From positions 68,148,630 through 68,212,629 of the forward strand of contig OY292274.1 of NCBI GenBank assembly GCA_958496175.1: a stretch of DNA of 64,000 bases. Reading direction: 5' to 3'. Of the stretch, positions 1-12,082 are shown one piece after another; positions within the stretch are counted from its first letter, which is position 1; every line of letters begins with the position of its first letter. This DNA comes from Sisyra terminalis. Its lineage: Eukaryota; Arthropoda; Insecta; Neuroptera; Sisyridae. Under the pieces are notes generated by a model. That model was given only the letters and a program-made list of their open reading frames with translations, did no database searches and was not told where the DNA came from. Made by a program: the position numbers and the translations under genes.

Positions 1-524
1 AAATTCAGATATTTTAATAATAAGTTTATAGATATATAATAGTTATACATGATTATGGAAGAACTGGGTTTCGTGCAATTGTACAAATTTCAATTTCGCG
101 GTTGTGTTGTACAGTGCAATAGTGTAATAGTTTTTGGAAAAAGGTTCATTCGGGAATCGAAAAAGGGAGATGGGGTTATTTTGACGCGAGTATTTTGATA
201 ACTTTCGACTTTTTTTAGTCATAATTTAAGACCAAATTTATTGAACTTCGCGATATTTTTTATTTATGTATAGATGCTGATTGATTTACGGATTATTTGG
301 TTCACGGTAGGTATACCTACCGTAGGTATACGCAATTGAACATACTCTTTTTAGATATTTATAAATATTTTTTGAAAATTAATTGATTATTACATAGAAC
401 TATTTTATTCTTTGCAACATTTTTTTAAATGTGTCTTAAAATATACAATATAAAATACATAAATAAATAATATATAATATAATATAAAATACGTTACGCA
501 GACGAAGTCGAGAGAATCAGCTTG
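1..524 (+). mobile_element. Helitron-like element, 3' part (cut by window edge)
   Basis: Closely matches 59698-60192 and, in its distal half, 3000-3385. Shared landmarks are the perfect palindrome TACGGTAGGTATACCTACCG near 305 and the terminal block around 492-524 (GTTACGCAGACGAAGTCG). The last four bases read CTTG where other copies have CTAG, so this end is mutated. No coding sequence is visible. The 5' part lies outside the window. Confidence 0.7.
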
Positions 525-955
525 TTTGACAATAACAAGACATTATAAGGTAGCCGTAATTTATTCAAAAAAAAAATATTTTTGATGAGACTAGTAAAAA
601 TAATATGAAGACAAGATCAAAATCTATTGAAATATTCAAATAAATATTTATGAAATATTGATTTCATTACGTAACTGTACAAGTATTGCATATATAACGA
701 CCAGAGTTACATATTATTAATATATTTCAATGTGTAATGCATACGTTTTGTATAAAAGATTCCCAAATTCACTTTTGTTGGAAAAAAAAGATGAATATAT
801 AGGTTAGGGGGAGTAAAAATCGTATAGAAAATATATTTCCATAAATATGCATATGACCAGTCCATTGAGGAAATGTGAAAAGACTCCACATTCACCTTTG
901 ACCTCTTTTTTATAAATCCCGACACCACTATGTGTATCCCGATATATATATATAG

Positions 956-990
<35 letters not shown>

Positions 991-2440
991 AATGACCACG
1001 AAATGGACAGAGGGGTTTCGACCTAAACTAAACCCTCGACAATGCATAGTTTCTCAGTATTCGGATGTAAAAAGTGGACACATCTAAGGGTTGCATCGTT
1101 ACGATAACTATTTTGGTCGGCCTTAATAAAAATATTCCCTCGACAAATATTCAACCAACAAAACATTTCCCGATGAATTGGACGCCCATACATACACACA
1201 TACATACATATAAATGTATTATTTTATTGTTGTATGATAGTAGCAATATGTAATACTCTCATAAAGCATAAATACTAAATCTATAGTTCGATTGATAAGA
1301 GCGTCTAATCTACCCTGCTAAATATTCATGTATGGCATAAATCCCACATATACAACAAAAAAAAAAAAAAAAAACGTTTGACACACGTCATAAATAATAT
1401 GGATGACCGTTTCAGTTCGTTAAACATAAATAAAACATGCATAATGTTCGGAAAAATGAAGAAGTGTGTCAATTATTTATTTATTATATCAGCCTGGGAT
1501 ATATATAAAAAAAAAACCCTATCAAATATATTGTAATATCTTCTTCTTTTTGATCTTCAAAAATACCATATACTTTATCTTCATCTATTCACTTTGCATT
1601 TTCTGCGAACTATTACGGTTGATTTTTTTTTTCATTCATTTAAAGACAAAACGAATGGCTTTCCATCGTAATAGAACGATAGGACCAATGCAAAGTTAGC
1701 ACCCCATCGAAGGATTTGCGAACTGGTAATGATCTTAATCGTTAGGTCTTCGTTAGGTCCCTTAAGGTCCGATATTTTTTTCGTTAGGTCTCCTATAGTT
1801 TTTTTTTTATAAATAATTGTTGAAATTTTGCATAAAAACATTTGCAGGTTAGCACCTCATTTAAAAGGAAACTAATTTATTTTGATGTTTTTGCATTCCG
1901 TATTGGTCCATCAAATTCATTATCCTATTATTTGTTTTACTTATTTTATTAGTAGTTATAAATTAATTAAAATTAGCGCATGCGCATATTGTATTTGTTT
2001 CCAACATGGGTCATATGCGAGAAGCACGCACCAATTATCCCATAGTAAAAATTAGCAAAAAGTTGAAAATATTAGGCACAAGTGAAATGTTGAATAACTT
2101 TTAATGGAGTGATTTAATCGAAAATTCACAAGAGACCTTTTTTGTAGAGCGTTAAATTTTACGTCAGAATAATTTGATCTTAAATCTTTTCATTTATTTG
2201 TTTCTGAGAAAAAAAATTAAAAGTAACAAGTCAAATAATCCCATGTTATTTAAATAGTAAAAGTAACATGATTCCGGCACGATTTAATCAAGAAATTAAG
2301 AGCTTAACTGTATTGGATAAATTGTTTATTTTTTATGATAAACTAAAAATTCAGGGGGCGATCGCTGTAAAAAAATCAATTTGGGAAATAACGGACACCC
2401 TAATACATATGAAAATATACTCTAAAAGACTGGTAGTTCA
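525..2440. other. Intergenic, no gene seen
   Basis: AT-rich DNA with poly-A/T tracts. Open frames here are short and have no family signature. A small cluster of GTTAGGTC-like octamers lies at about 1739-1791. Around 2139-2156 there is a short match to the GTAGAGCGTTAAATT motif found in the arms of foldback elements elsewhere in the window. Confidence 0.6.
943..986. repeat. (TA)n microsatellite
   Basis: Almost uninterrupted TA dinucleotides broken once by GAAA near 955. Confidence 0.95.
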
Positions 2441-3385
2441 TCTTTTCTTATAAAGAGGAAAAATTTGATTGTTTGTTTGCTTTGAATAGACTCCGAAAAT
2501 AATTGACCGATTTGAAAAATTCTTTCACTGTTGGGAAGCTACACTATTTCCGGTGAATATAGGTTATATTAAATTTTCAAAAAAGTTAGGGATCCATACT
2601 AAAACTCCAATAATATAACTCAAGGTCTGAAAAAATTACCAAAAAAATTCTTTTATCGCGTGCGCTGCGAAAACTATTGGTTAAGGAACAAAATAATGTA
2701 TTACGATTTTGCAGAACATATCATTATCTACAAAAAATAGAACGGCAGCATATGTCTAACTATTATAGTTATGTAACAATAAGTGTTTTTTTCATTTTGA
2801 AAAATATATATAAATGCCACCGTTATAGAAGCTCTTTTATTTATACTTTGGGATTAATCCTTATCAAAATAAATGACTTCATATTTAAGTTTGCTTCAAT
2901 ACCATTATATAACTTTTTGAGTTATTCAATTTGAACATTCCATTCGAAAGATATCACAAGTTTAAAAATGTAAGTTATTTGAAAAATGTCGCATGGTCAC
3001 CGCATTTTACTTATAATTAAGACCAACTTTATTGAACTTGGCGATATTTTTTATTTATGTATAGATGCTGATTGGTTTACAGATTATTTGGTCTACGGTA
3101 GGTATACCTACCGTAGCTATACGCAATAGACATACTCTTTTTAGATATTTATAAATATTTTTTGAAAATTAATTGATTCTTACATAGAACAATTTTATTC
3201 TTTGCAACAGTTTATTAAATGTGTCTTTTTAAAGTTGACAAAATAGTGTTTTCAGGTATGATTATGTTTTTCGTAAAAGAAATAAGAAAAATACAAATTT
3301 TCATATACCACTACAAATGGCAAATTTGAAAAGAAAACATAATCTACACCTACGTTACGCAGACGAAGTCGCGGGGATCAGCTAG
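2441..3385 (+). mobile_element. Helitron-like non-autonomous element
   Basis: The left end starts TCTTTTCTTATAAAGAGG after a host A, followed by the TTTGATTGTTTGTTTGCTTTG block. The same block starts the copy at 58666. The right end is GCGGGGATCAGCTAG followed by T, i.e. a CTRR-type Helitron terminus in an A/T target. About 945 bp. The middle (2490-2640) matches 58715-58865 and the distal part (3010-3385) matches the first element in the window. Contains no helicase or Rep coding, so it is non-autonomous. Known families with this CTAG end are Helitrons; the assignment here rests on the termini. Confidence 0.6.
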
Positions 3386-6151
3386 TATCTTATATGGCGC
3401 TGCTGTCAAGATAAACAATTAATTAATATTATTTTTTATGCGTTGATTAATCCTCAAATAAAGCACCCAACTTGATTCAATACTAAAAATTTATGGCCTC
3501 AATTTACATTTACTTTCCTGCACCTCATTTGGTCAACATTTGGATATAACATTTGGATATACAAAAAGATACAAATCATAGACCTAGTTATAACAAAAAT
3601 TATCTAAAAAATTCTAGCCCTTTTATTCCCATAAACATATCCACTTCCCTGATTACAATAATTTCCAGTCCTCTATAAAGAACATTCTATAATCAACTGT
3701 ATAATAATCCGTTATTAAACCATATTTTTTTCTGGGTTCCAAAAAAAAAATTCCAAACACTTTTTGCTGCGTGACAAAAAATTAAAACAGTAGCTCAAAA
3801 GTGTAAAAAAAACACCATCCTCTTTGGTCCGTTTAACGAATGTTCGACAAAAAATAATAGGTGTATAATAATAGTTATCATAGAAATAATAGGACCAAAA
3901 AAAAAAAATTACAGACCCCCCAAAAAAAAAAGGGTTGACACAAAGATATAACCGAGATAGGTAAACCTCTACTAGACTGTTCTCAGTGGTTTATGAAGAT
4001 TTTTAACAATTTTTTTTTTTTGGGTACTAAACGACAGTTCCGTTATTATGATAATAACGTTAAATTAAAATAGATTTAACGTTACCCTTGCTTTGGTGTA
4101 TTTAAAAATTAGCGATATATTTCAGTAGAAACAAGTTTTTTTTTTTTTTTTAGGGTAAACGAATTAATAAATATGGAAAAAAAGAGTATAAAAGAAAGCA
4201 TAAAAAAACATGTAACATATCATCGTGCTTTAAGTGTATGGGGGGAGAGGAGGGTGCTCTTGAATGAATCTCTAAAAAAAAAAAATAATTTATGGAAGGT
4301 AAAGAGAGGGCGCTATAGGCTTTGCTGTTCTATTTTGCATAATTGAGTTTCTCTCGTCTACAAAATAAAACATCATCGTTTCAGATTGTTTTATTTCTTT
4401 TGAAGAACGAAGAATGAACAGCAACAGCATCGTGTGATCAACAGGTGGCGCGGTTTCGTGGTGGTTCTTTGACGATGACGATGGTAATGGTAGAGGGAAG
4501 GTGGCGCTGCGCTTCAATGGTGGATGGTGGAGGAGGTACGACGATCGTGGTGGCGTAGTATAAATTATAATAAAATTTTCATTTTAAAATTCTTCTTAAG
4601 TATACTTTCCTCTCCTTTCCCCCCCCAAATTTAATTGTCATTGTGCCAATTTTCATCTTCTGTCGTACCAAACTTTTTGAATTATATTCATCATCAAATT
4701 AAATATTTGAATTTTTACACAGTTAAATACTTTAAACTCCTGATTCTCACCTGAAAATCTTTCACGATAATTTCTCATTGCTGCAATTATACGTGCATCG
4801 TTAACATGAATTGATCATTTTACAGAGCATAAATTTAAATAATAATTAAACGCACTAAAATCATTAATCTATGTTTACATTAACGTTAACGATTTTTTTT
4901 TTTTTGGGATCTTGAAGATTTATACAATTTCCAACGCCTCTCACGTGCATCATAAATTATTGACTATGGTCAGGGAACAGTTACCAAGTCCATCCACATT
5001 TAAAACCATTGAGGTAGGCCGAAACAGGTGGTACATTTTTTACCTCAGGGCCCTCAAAAATGGACAGCAAAAACACTCAAATAAAAGACCCAAACAATCC
5101 AAAACTACCTGTTTTCCAGCCGTATTGTTATAGCCAAGGATAGTCCAACAGGTATCAAAAATCGTGTAAATTTGGTCAAGCTCCGGTTAAATTAATTAAT
5201 GGCCAAATTAAATTAAATTTACGTTAAAAAAATTTCAACCACGCAAAAAAACATCAAGTTAACGAACCATAAAATTTACACAGCTGGAACCACATTGGAC
5301 ACCGGATAGTTGATTTATAAAAATTCACGGAGCTTAAATCATAATTGATCGTTTTAAAATAAAAATTCCTTTTTGCTTTGGTAACAAAGAAATTATAAAA
5401 AAAAAAAAAAAATTTTTTTTTGGGATAAAAATCGGAAATGCCTTCTAGGATATATGTCTGCACGGAAAAAAATGTGTTGTGTGACCAGCTGTAATCTCAA
5501 TGTAACACATAATAATAACAAAGTTCTATTGGTGCATATTTTTTTTTTCGTGATCATCGAACTTACTAGGAGGATTAACATCTTCAATAATAACACGATT
5601 ACAACATGGCTTTATTCTGTAACCTCAATTTATTATATGATGTAAAAAGAAAGGATCTCTTTTTTCCAAAGGAATTGGATGGTTTGAGATTATTTTTATA
5701 GATTTTTTTTCTGTTGCATTGTGCATTAAGTGTTAAATAGCAAGTAAATGTTGGACCACCCAAAAAACACGAAATTTAAGAATGTTACTTTTCAAATGGG
5801 AAAAATTAGCCAAGTTAGATTAGCTAGATGGATTTTAAAGGTTAAGATTTAGCCACAATTGATAGATGATTTAAGCATAAAAATTTTAAATTTGTTAGTT
5901 TTAAAGCAATAGCTGAAATTATAGTTTTAATACTAATTTAATTAACACCTTATCAGAGGAAAATCCTATCCACTCGGGAGTACCTTAAGGATCAGTATTG
6001 GGTCTTTATGTTACGGACTTTCCGTCACTAGACCACTGTATCACCATTGAATAAAAAAAAAAAGTGATTTTATATAAAAACGTTAAGAGACCTTTTTTGT
6101 AGAGCATTAAATTCCCTTCAAGAATCTGTATTGTTCATTTCTATATATTTA
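3386..6151. other. Intergenic, no gene seen
   Basis: AT-rich, with many poly-A/T runs. A modestly GC-richer, GGTGG-containing patch lies at 4430-4560. Short frames are not convincing. A fragment at about 6085-6112 matches the internal motif of the mariner-like foldbacks (TTTTTTGTAGAGC). Confidence 0.55.
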
Positions 6152-6988
6152 CTAGCTGATCCCCGCGACTTCGTCTGCGTAACGCAGGTGTAGATTATAT
6201 TTTCTTTTTAAATTTGCTGTTTGTAGTGGCATGAAAAACACATCGTATAAGAAAAACACTTTCCAAATTTCATCGATACAAATATGCATTTATATTGGAA
6301 AATAAAATATGACCTTTATTTTGATTATCATGACTAAAAAGCAATTCGATATCGCACATTTTGACGTTGTACATACAAAATTGTTGGAAATAGATAGAAC
6401 ATTATTTTCAATAACAATAATTAATTTTCAAATTTTTCTAAATACCGAAAGAAAGTTGGTTTGGAAGATTTTATTTTTTGATTGATAATGAAATATATGA
6501 CAAAAAATTGCTCCCTTAATGTTACATAATTGCTCCAGGTCACAATCATTGGTTCATAAAAATTAGATTTTAAAAAAGTTTGATTGTTGAAAAACAAACA
6601 AAAATTAAAAACCGCCTCTTTGGTATTTGGTATAAGTACCTACTACCTAAACTTTCATACTAATTTAGTGAAATAACGTTATTTAAAACGTTGTTACTAA
6701 AATGATATAACAAAAACTTATAATTAATTATTTATTTATTAATTAAACTTATTAAATTCAAAATTTCGATTATTGATTAACTCTAAATTTTCTCATACAA
6801 ACTTAGTCACCCCTTTTACTCTTTTAGGGTAGGAATTTTCAAAAAAAAAATTCTTATCAGATGTCTACTTCTTAAAAGGAATACATCGAATATTAAAATT
6901 TCATCAGTCAGGGGGGGGTATATAAATACAGGATTTTATGTATGCACGGTTTTAAAAATGTATTTACTTTAAGTTTTATTACTATTAT

Positions 6989-7019
6989 TATTATTACTAC
7001 TACTACTACTACTTTTACT
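6989..7019. repeat. (ATT)n/(ACT)n microsatellite
   Basis: Runs of ATT followed by ACT triplets. A decayed counterpart sits at 59270-59305 in the other copy of the same element. Confidence 0.85.
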
Positions 7020-7091
7020 TTTTTTCATTAATATTTCCTTATTGAGCAACTCTAAGGGTCTATTTACAACAATTTTGTAAAAAAAAAAGTT

Positions 7092-7166
7092 TACTATTAG
7101 ATTCGAACCCACGTCTTTATAATTGGAGTATCAGAATGTTAGATACGTAAGCCATTACGCTATTAA
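7092..7166 (-). ncRNA. tRNA-like sequence with A and B boxes (SINE head or tRNA pseudogene)
   Basis: On the minus strand there is an A-box-like TAGCGTAATGG and, about 40 nt downstream, a B-box-like GGTTCGAATC. The D-arm (GCGTAA/TTACG) can pair. The anticodon and T stems pair poorly, so a working tRNA is unlikely. The sister copy of the host element near 59190 lacks this block, which suggests an insertion, or a deletion in the sister. Read as a tRNA-derived SINE head or a tRNA pseudogene. Confidence 0.35.
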
Positions 7167-7621
7167 CATCAACTATGTGTTTTATATATATAAAGGTTTA
7201 TATTTCAAAGAGGCAATTTTTTAAAATTTAAATTGTATTTACTGTGCTTTTTATCAGTTCAACTAATAAAATTTTTTCAGTTTATTTTCTAACTTTAAAT
7301 TACCTTTCCAATGATATATAACTCACCGGTCTAGTGTAAAAATTTCTGTTTTCATCTCTAAGGAATACCTTCCCTTATTATTTTTTTGGTATGATAAGTA
7401 GCCTATAGTCTGTGGGAAATTGTGTTGTATCTTAATACCAAATTTCATTAAATTCGGTTGTTCCGTTTTTTAGTTAAATCGGGACATACAGACAGACAAA
7501 AATTTTAAAAATGTTAAATTTGGAATGAGAGCCTCTTGAAACAAATATTTACCCTAAAATTGGGTTCAAAATCGAAATGTACAGACAGACGAATTTACGT
7601 ACATAAGAATTTTATATATTA

Positions 7622-7947
7622 CTAGCTGATCCCCGCGACTTCGTCTGCGTAACTTAGGTGAAGATTATATTTTCTTTTTAAATTTGCTATTTGTAGTGGC
7701 ATATGAAAATTATGAAATTCGATTTTTTTTATTTACTTTCAATAACAAAAATTTATTTTCAAATTTTTTTAAATACCAAAGAAAAGTTGGTTTGGAAGAT
7801 TTTATTTTTTGATTGATAATGAAATATATGATAAAAAATTGCTCCCTTAATGTTAAATAATTGCTCCAGGTCACAATCATTGGTTCATAAAAAATAGATT
7901 TTAAAAAAGTTTGATTGTTGAAAAACAAACAAAAATTAAAAACTGCC
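7622..7947 (-). mobile_element. Helitron-like element, deleted copy
   Basis: Starts with the same CTAGCTGATCCCCGCGACTT end as at 6152. 7738-7946 matches 6409-6612, but the intervening segment is deleted. It lies head to tail with the 6152 copy, so the two form a tandem pair of reverse-oriented elements. Confidence 0.6.
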
Positions 7948-8444
7948 AGCATGCAAATTAGTATCAAAAATTTAAATTTACTCACTTTTTTAAATATACC
8001 AAAGGTACATCCTTGGTAACTTTCAAATCTGAAACCAAGAAATATTTTTATGAAAAACTTTTAAAGATATAAACCTTCAAATCTTTAATCCACCAAAACT
8101 TCATTCTTAAGGATTTTTTTTCAAACTTTATTACCGAAAATGATCAATTGCATATTGATGTAATTGGTTAGTTTTAAGCAGTTTTTCAAAAAAAAAAAAA
8201 TCTCATTATATTCTTTAACTACTTGTTATCGTGTAAGGCGTAGGCCTCACGTTAAAAAATACTACTTTAAACAGTAAATATATTTTTTTTTTATAAAGAG
8301 TTGAATTACCGTAAGAATTAAGTTCATTTTCGAAAATTTTCGATTTTAAATAAGGCAAATGTTAATTACATTTGTTGAAGCTTGTTTAAGGTGCGCAGTA
8401 CCTAATTTTGATTTTCCTTAATAAAAATTCAATAGTCCATTCTC
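7948..8444. other. Intergenic, no gene seen
   Basis: AT-rich, featureless DNA between the Helitron-like pair and a TTAA MITE. Confidence 0.6.
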
Positions 8445-8448
8445 TTAA

Positions 8449-8622
8449 GCAGGCCATTCACGCTCCGACTTACAGTCCAACTAGTCGGACTACTAGTTGG
8501 ATCGCCTAAATGATCCGCTAAACATTCAACTTCCAACGACACCATTCACGATCCGACTTTAGATCCAACTTTGAAAGTCGGACCACTAGTCGGACTGCAA
8601 GTCGGAGCGTGAATAGCTTGCT
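8449..8622. mobile_element. Palindromic MITE with TTAA target sites (piggyBac-like)
   Basis: Flanked by TTAA at 8445-8448 and 8623-8626. Inverted ends share CATTCACGCTCCGACTT. The inside contains nested ACTAGT palindromes and repeated GTCGGAC / GTCCGAC words, so the whole 174 bp can fold on itself. TTAA duplications are the signature of piggyBac-type transposases. Relatives are at 22987-23295 and 26302-26345. Confidence 0.75.
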
Positions 8623-8626
8623 TTAA

Positions 8627-9800
8627 GCAGTAGTTTAAATTATCTTTGTACAAAATTTCATCAAAATCCACCTAGTTGTATGAGAAAAATTTTGCAATCG
8701 GGTGAAATAATTTTCAAAAGAATTTTTGAATTTCCTTAAAACACTAACGATTCATGGAAAAATGAAGTTTAATATATAAAAAAAATGTTTTTTTTGAACC
8801 ATTTAATGCCATTAAAAGTCTTTACCCACACAATTATTGCCTTTTGGAATTTGGAAAAAGTTTCACTACAAAATTCATAATATTATCGAATTTCCAATTC
8901 GATTTACCTATACACTTTTAATTAGAATAATTAGAGAAAACATGCTGAAATGTTACTTCAATTTTCCCAACAAATAAACGAAAATTCATTACATATTGTC
9001 GGTATACAAATTATTCATGTCTTTCAAGCCTCGAAGGTATATAAACCAAACAATAGTTTATGGAACAATTAAAACAAAACTATTTTTTAAAAAAAATTAA
9101 TGAATTGCAAAAATTTACTTTCGTGACCAAAAATATTTCATTTCTTCCTAATTATTTACGGTTTATTTTTGGTATATATGACATGAAAAAAAAATGGGAC
9201 AGTTAAAATCATGGTCATGCGAAACTATAATGTTAAATAAATTATAAATATATCTAATAAGCTTCCTATTTTTTTTTTTTTGTAGAATAGAATAGATTTT
9301 GATGGCACACGGGGGTGGTGGATGTGGGGTGGCAGAAGCTATTATAATATAATTTAAGTACGTATATATTTTATTCTATAATGGACTTTGGTTGGGAAAA
9401 TGGGGGGCGGTGCCGGCCGGTGCAACGTCCGGTCCGTCGTGTATTAGGGTTGATGGGGTTATTGTTAGGTCAGTGGTGGCGGTTGTGGTAGTGCCAGGCG
9501 CCGCTCGTGACCTCTGGCCACTCGCGTGTTCCACCAAACAACAAATTTCTCCATAATCGATCAACGTTAGTTTTATCGTTTACACTGCGTGTCACCAACA
9601 AATCATCAACCCCATCCCCTAAAACTAAAGCTATAGTACCCCCATATAGTACCAACCAACCAACCATCAAAATATGGTTGATTTGTTTAACTTTATACTA
9701 TCTTTAATTATTCAATTTCAATGTCCGATTTTTATCAGTTGAACATTATTTCATCTTAATTATCTTAAACTAACTATTAGGTACTATGTTTTGAGCAAAC
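8627..9800. other. Intergenic with a GC-rich patch
   Basis: Mostly AT-rich. A GC-richer, apparently single-copy block covers about 9300-9560 (GTGGTGGATGTGGGG, GGGCGGTGCCGGCCGG). Overlapping short frames on both strands there follow base composition rather than any recognised protein. Confidence 0.5.
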
Positions 9801-10752
9801 TTAAGTCCAACTGGGGACCCAAAGGGTCTAGCAGGATCCACATGGCGAGTTGGCCCCCAAATTGGAGCCTATGTCGAAACTTATCTCAAAATATTGGCTT
9901 AATATACAAACACATTTTATATACTTTTCACGACCAAATTCCTCTATGACCTGAAGATGTGGGCCAAAATGTCCCCCCGCATGCCTATTTTTCATAGTTA
10001 TATATCTCAAAAACTAATTAAGCTAAAGAAATTAAACTAACGCGAGGCTTTAGATTACTTTACAGAGTGTATCATATATTTTTTTGAAATTTTTAGGAAA
10101 AAAAAATTATACAAAAAAAATCCAAAAAACAAATGAAATAATTTTTTTTTATGTGTTCTCTGAAAATGACAATCACGAAAAAAATATATTTTATGCTTCT
10201 ACATGAGCACTATCACTCATAAAAATTGCGTGAAAAAATAGTTGGTGCAACATTTTGAAAAAAAATAAATTGTGATCTACGCCTAATAGTGTACCTCGGT
10301 TTTATTTTTTTTCGAAGTGTTTCACCAACTTTTTTTTTCACAAAACTTCAATAAAAAATAGGCCACATATAGGAGCAAAAAATTTATTATTTCCATATAA
10401 TTGTAAGTCTAAGGAAACATAAAAAAAAAATTTTTATTAGTTTTTTGGTTTTTTTTTTATATTTACTCTTAAGATGCTTACTTTCAAGATCAAAATTTGA
10501 TCCCAAGAGAAAAAAAAACAACTAGTATTCAATTTTTATTAAAATAAGAATAAAAAAAAAAAAATATCGTCACTGTTATAATTTATTACAACTGGAATAC
10601 TAATTAATTCTCCAATTAATTCTGGGTTCATATTGGCGGCATCTGAATTACTTGGTTTTCTTCGTTTAGCTTAGAATATTATTCACTGGCCCATACCAAA
10701 ATTTTTACAGGTTCTACCGAAAATGGGCGAATAAATGAACTAGCAAATAATA

Positions 10753-11127
10753 ATCAAAATAAGATTTTTTCGCTGACTTTGAACAGTTATACTGTGTATA
10801 CAATATATAAAATATATTGCAGTCTAATTTATGTAGTATAATTTAATATAATAATATATAAAAATCATACCACCAACATAAATTTGAACAGAAGTTCAAA
10901 CAAATTGAATCATCACAAAGCAGTTACGGAGTGATCCAAACTATTTGATGACCACTGATGAAGATTGCTTGGCAATCGGAATACGTATCTGGGCAATACG
11001 ACACGAATATTTTTGTTTGAACTTCTGTTCAAATTTATGTTGGTGGTATGAGTTTTATATTTTATTATATTAAATTATACTACATAAATTGGACTGCAAT
11101 ATATTTTATATATTGTATAAACAGTAT
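10753..11127. mobile_element. PLE-A hammerhead palindrome (9-bp TSD)
   Basis: The left end has the extended tail (CAAAATAAGATTTTTTCGCT), the right end stops soon after the TATTGTATAAAC word. Direct repeats CAAATAATA at 10744-10752 and 11128-11136 flank it. The arms are inverted copies (CATAAATTTGAACAGAAGTT / AACTTCTGTTCAAATTTATG). The right arm retains the hammerhead-like core; most of the left-arm core is deleted. It sits in the loop of the 2.8-kb foldback element. Confidence 0.75.
10952..10992 (+). ncRNA. Hammerhead-ribozyme-like motif (A13 mutated)
   Basis: CCA, CTGATGA at 10955-10961, a 6-bp stem II hairpin GATTGC-TTG-GCAATC at 10963-10977, then GGAA where GAAA is expected, then ATACGTATC and TGG. 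The CCA/TGG pair would form stem I with cleavage expected after C10989. The GGAA change hits an essential core adenine, so this copy is probably inactive. Confidence 0.55.
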
Positions 11128-11718
11128 CAAATAATATTTTAAAACAATGTGTAAAATAAGCACCTAATATCATTAGGGTAGAAGTAAAATCAAGACATAT
11201 GTATAAATAGCAAAGATGGTGATATACAATGATTATATTTCGAATGGTAAAAATTCGAATGGCAACAGTATTTTCCGTTATTCTTGTGATTTTCCAATAG
11301 AAACTTTACAGTGGGATATTGTTCTCATGCAACAGCTTTTATTTGTTATTTTTCATATGAACAATAATTATCCAGAATTCTGAGTCCTACGAGATACAAA
11401 TTAAATTATTTTAGGTTCATAATATTCCAGTTGTAATTAATTATAACAGTGACGATAATTTTTTTGTTATTCATATTTTAATAAAAATTGAACACTAGTT
11501 GTTTTTTTTTCTTTTGGGAACAATTATTTTGATCTTGAAAGTAATCTTAAGGGTAAATATAGAAAAACAAAAAAATTAATAATTTTTTTTTATGCTTTCT
11601 TAGATAGATGATAAATTTAGATCTCAGCTTTTATATTCTTTTAAATAAGAAGAAAATTCAGGTTATTTAAGATCTTTTTGTTTTTTTATTTTTTATTTAA
11701 TATTTTTATTAATTAATT

Positions 11719-11755
11719 AGCTACGTTTCGTTACTAATCGTAACTTCCTCAGGCT
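11719..11755 (-). ncRNA. Hammerhead-ribozyme-like motif, PLE-B left arm
   Basis: Minus-strand mirror of the motif at 12046-12082: CTGAGGA, stem II GTTAC-GATTA-GTAAC, GAAA, CGTA, with AGC/GCT as the start of stem I. Confidence 0.55.
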
Positions 11756-12045
11756 TCTATAACAAATTAAAATAATTACAAAATATGTCAATCATACATA
11801 AATTTCAAAATTATAATAACATACATATAATGTATGTATAGATCATATAAAATATTTGTAATTAAATAATAATAACTAACTCATTTTGAATTATTGAAAA
11901 TTTTTGAAAAAATTTTGAAATTTTGAGTTAGTTATTATTATTTAATTACAAATATTTTATATGATCTATATTATATGTATGTTATTATAATTTTGAAATT
12001 TATGTATGATTGACATATTTTGTAATTATTTTAATTTGTTATAGA

Positions 12046-12082
12046 AGCCTGAGGAAGTTACGATTAGTAACGAAACGTAGCT
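12046..12082 (+). ncRNA. Hammerhead-ribozyme-like motif, PLE-B right arm
   Basis: CTGAGGA at 12049-12055 (position 7 is G), stem II GTTAC-GATTA-GTAAC at 12057-12071, GAAA at 12072-12075, then CGTA with expected cleavage after A12079. AGC before the core pairs with GCT after it (stem I). Stem III is only the self-complementary ACGT, which would need two molecules or a tandem dimer to form. Confidence 0.6.

Larger units (their letters stand above)
6152..7620 (-). mobile_element. Helitron-like element, reverse orientation
   Basis: Begins on the + strand with CTAGCTGATCCCCGCGACTT, the reverse complement of the family 3' end. Its body (about 6700-7480) is the reverse complement of 58890-59450, including the (ACT)n microsatellite near 7000 and the motif GGTCCTAAGGG-like region near 7050. 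Past 7482 it diverges from the other copy and shows CATACAGACAGACA tails typical of many arthropod repeat 3' ends. It carries a tRNA-like insertion at 7092-7166. No coding potential. Confidence 0.55.
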
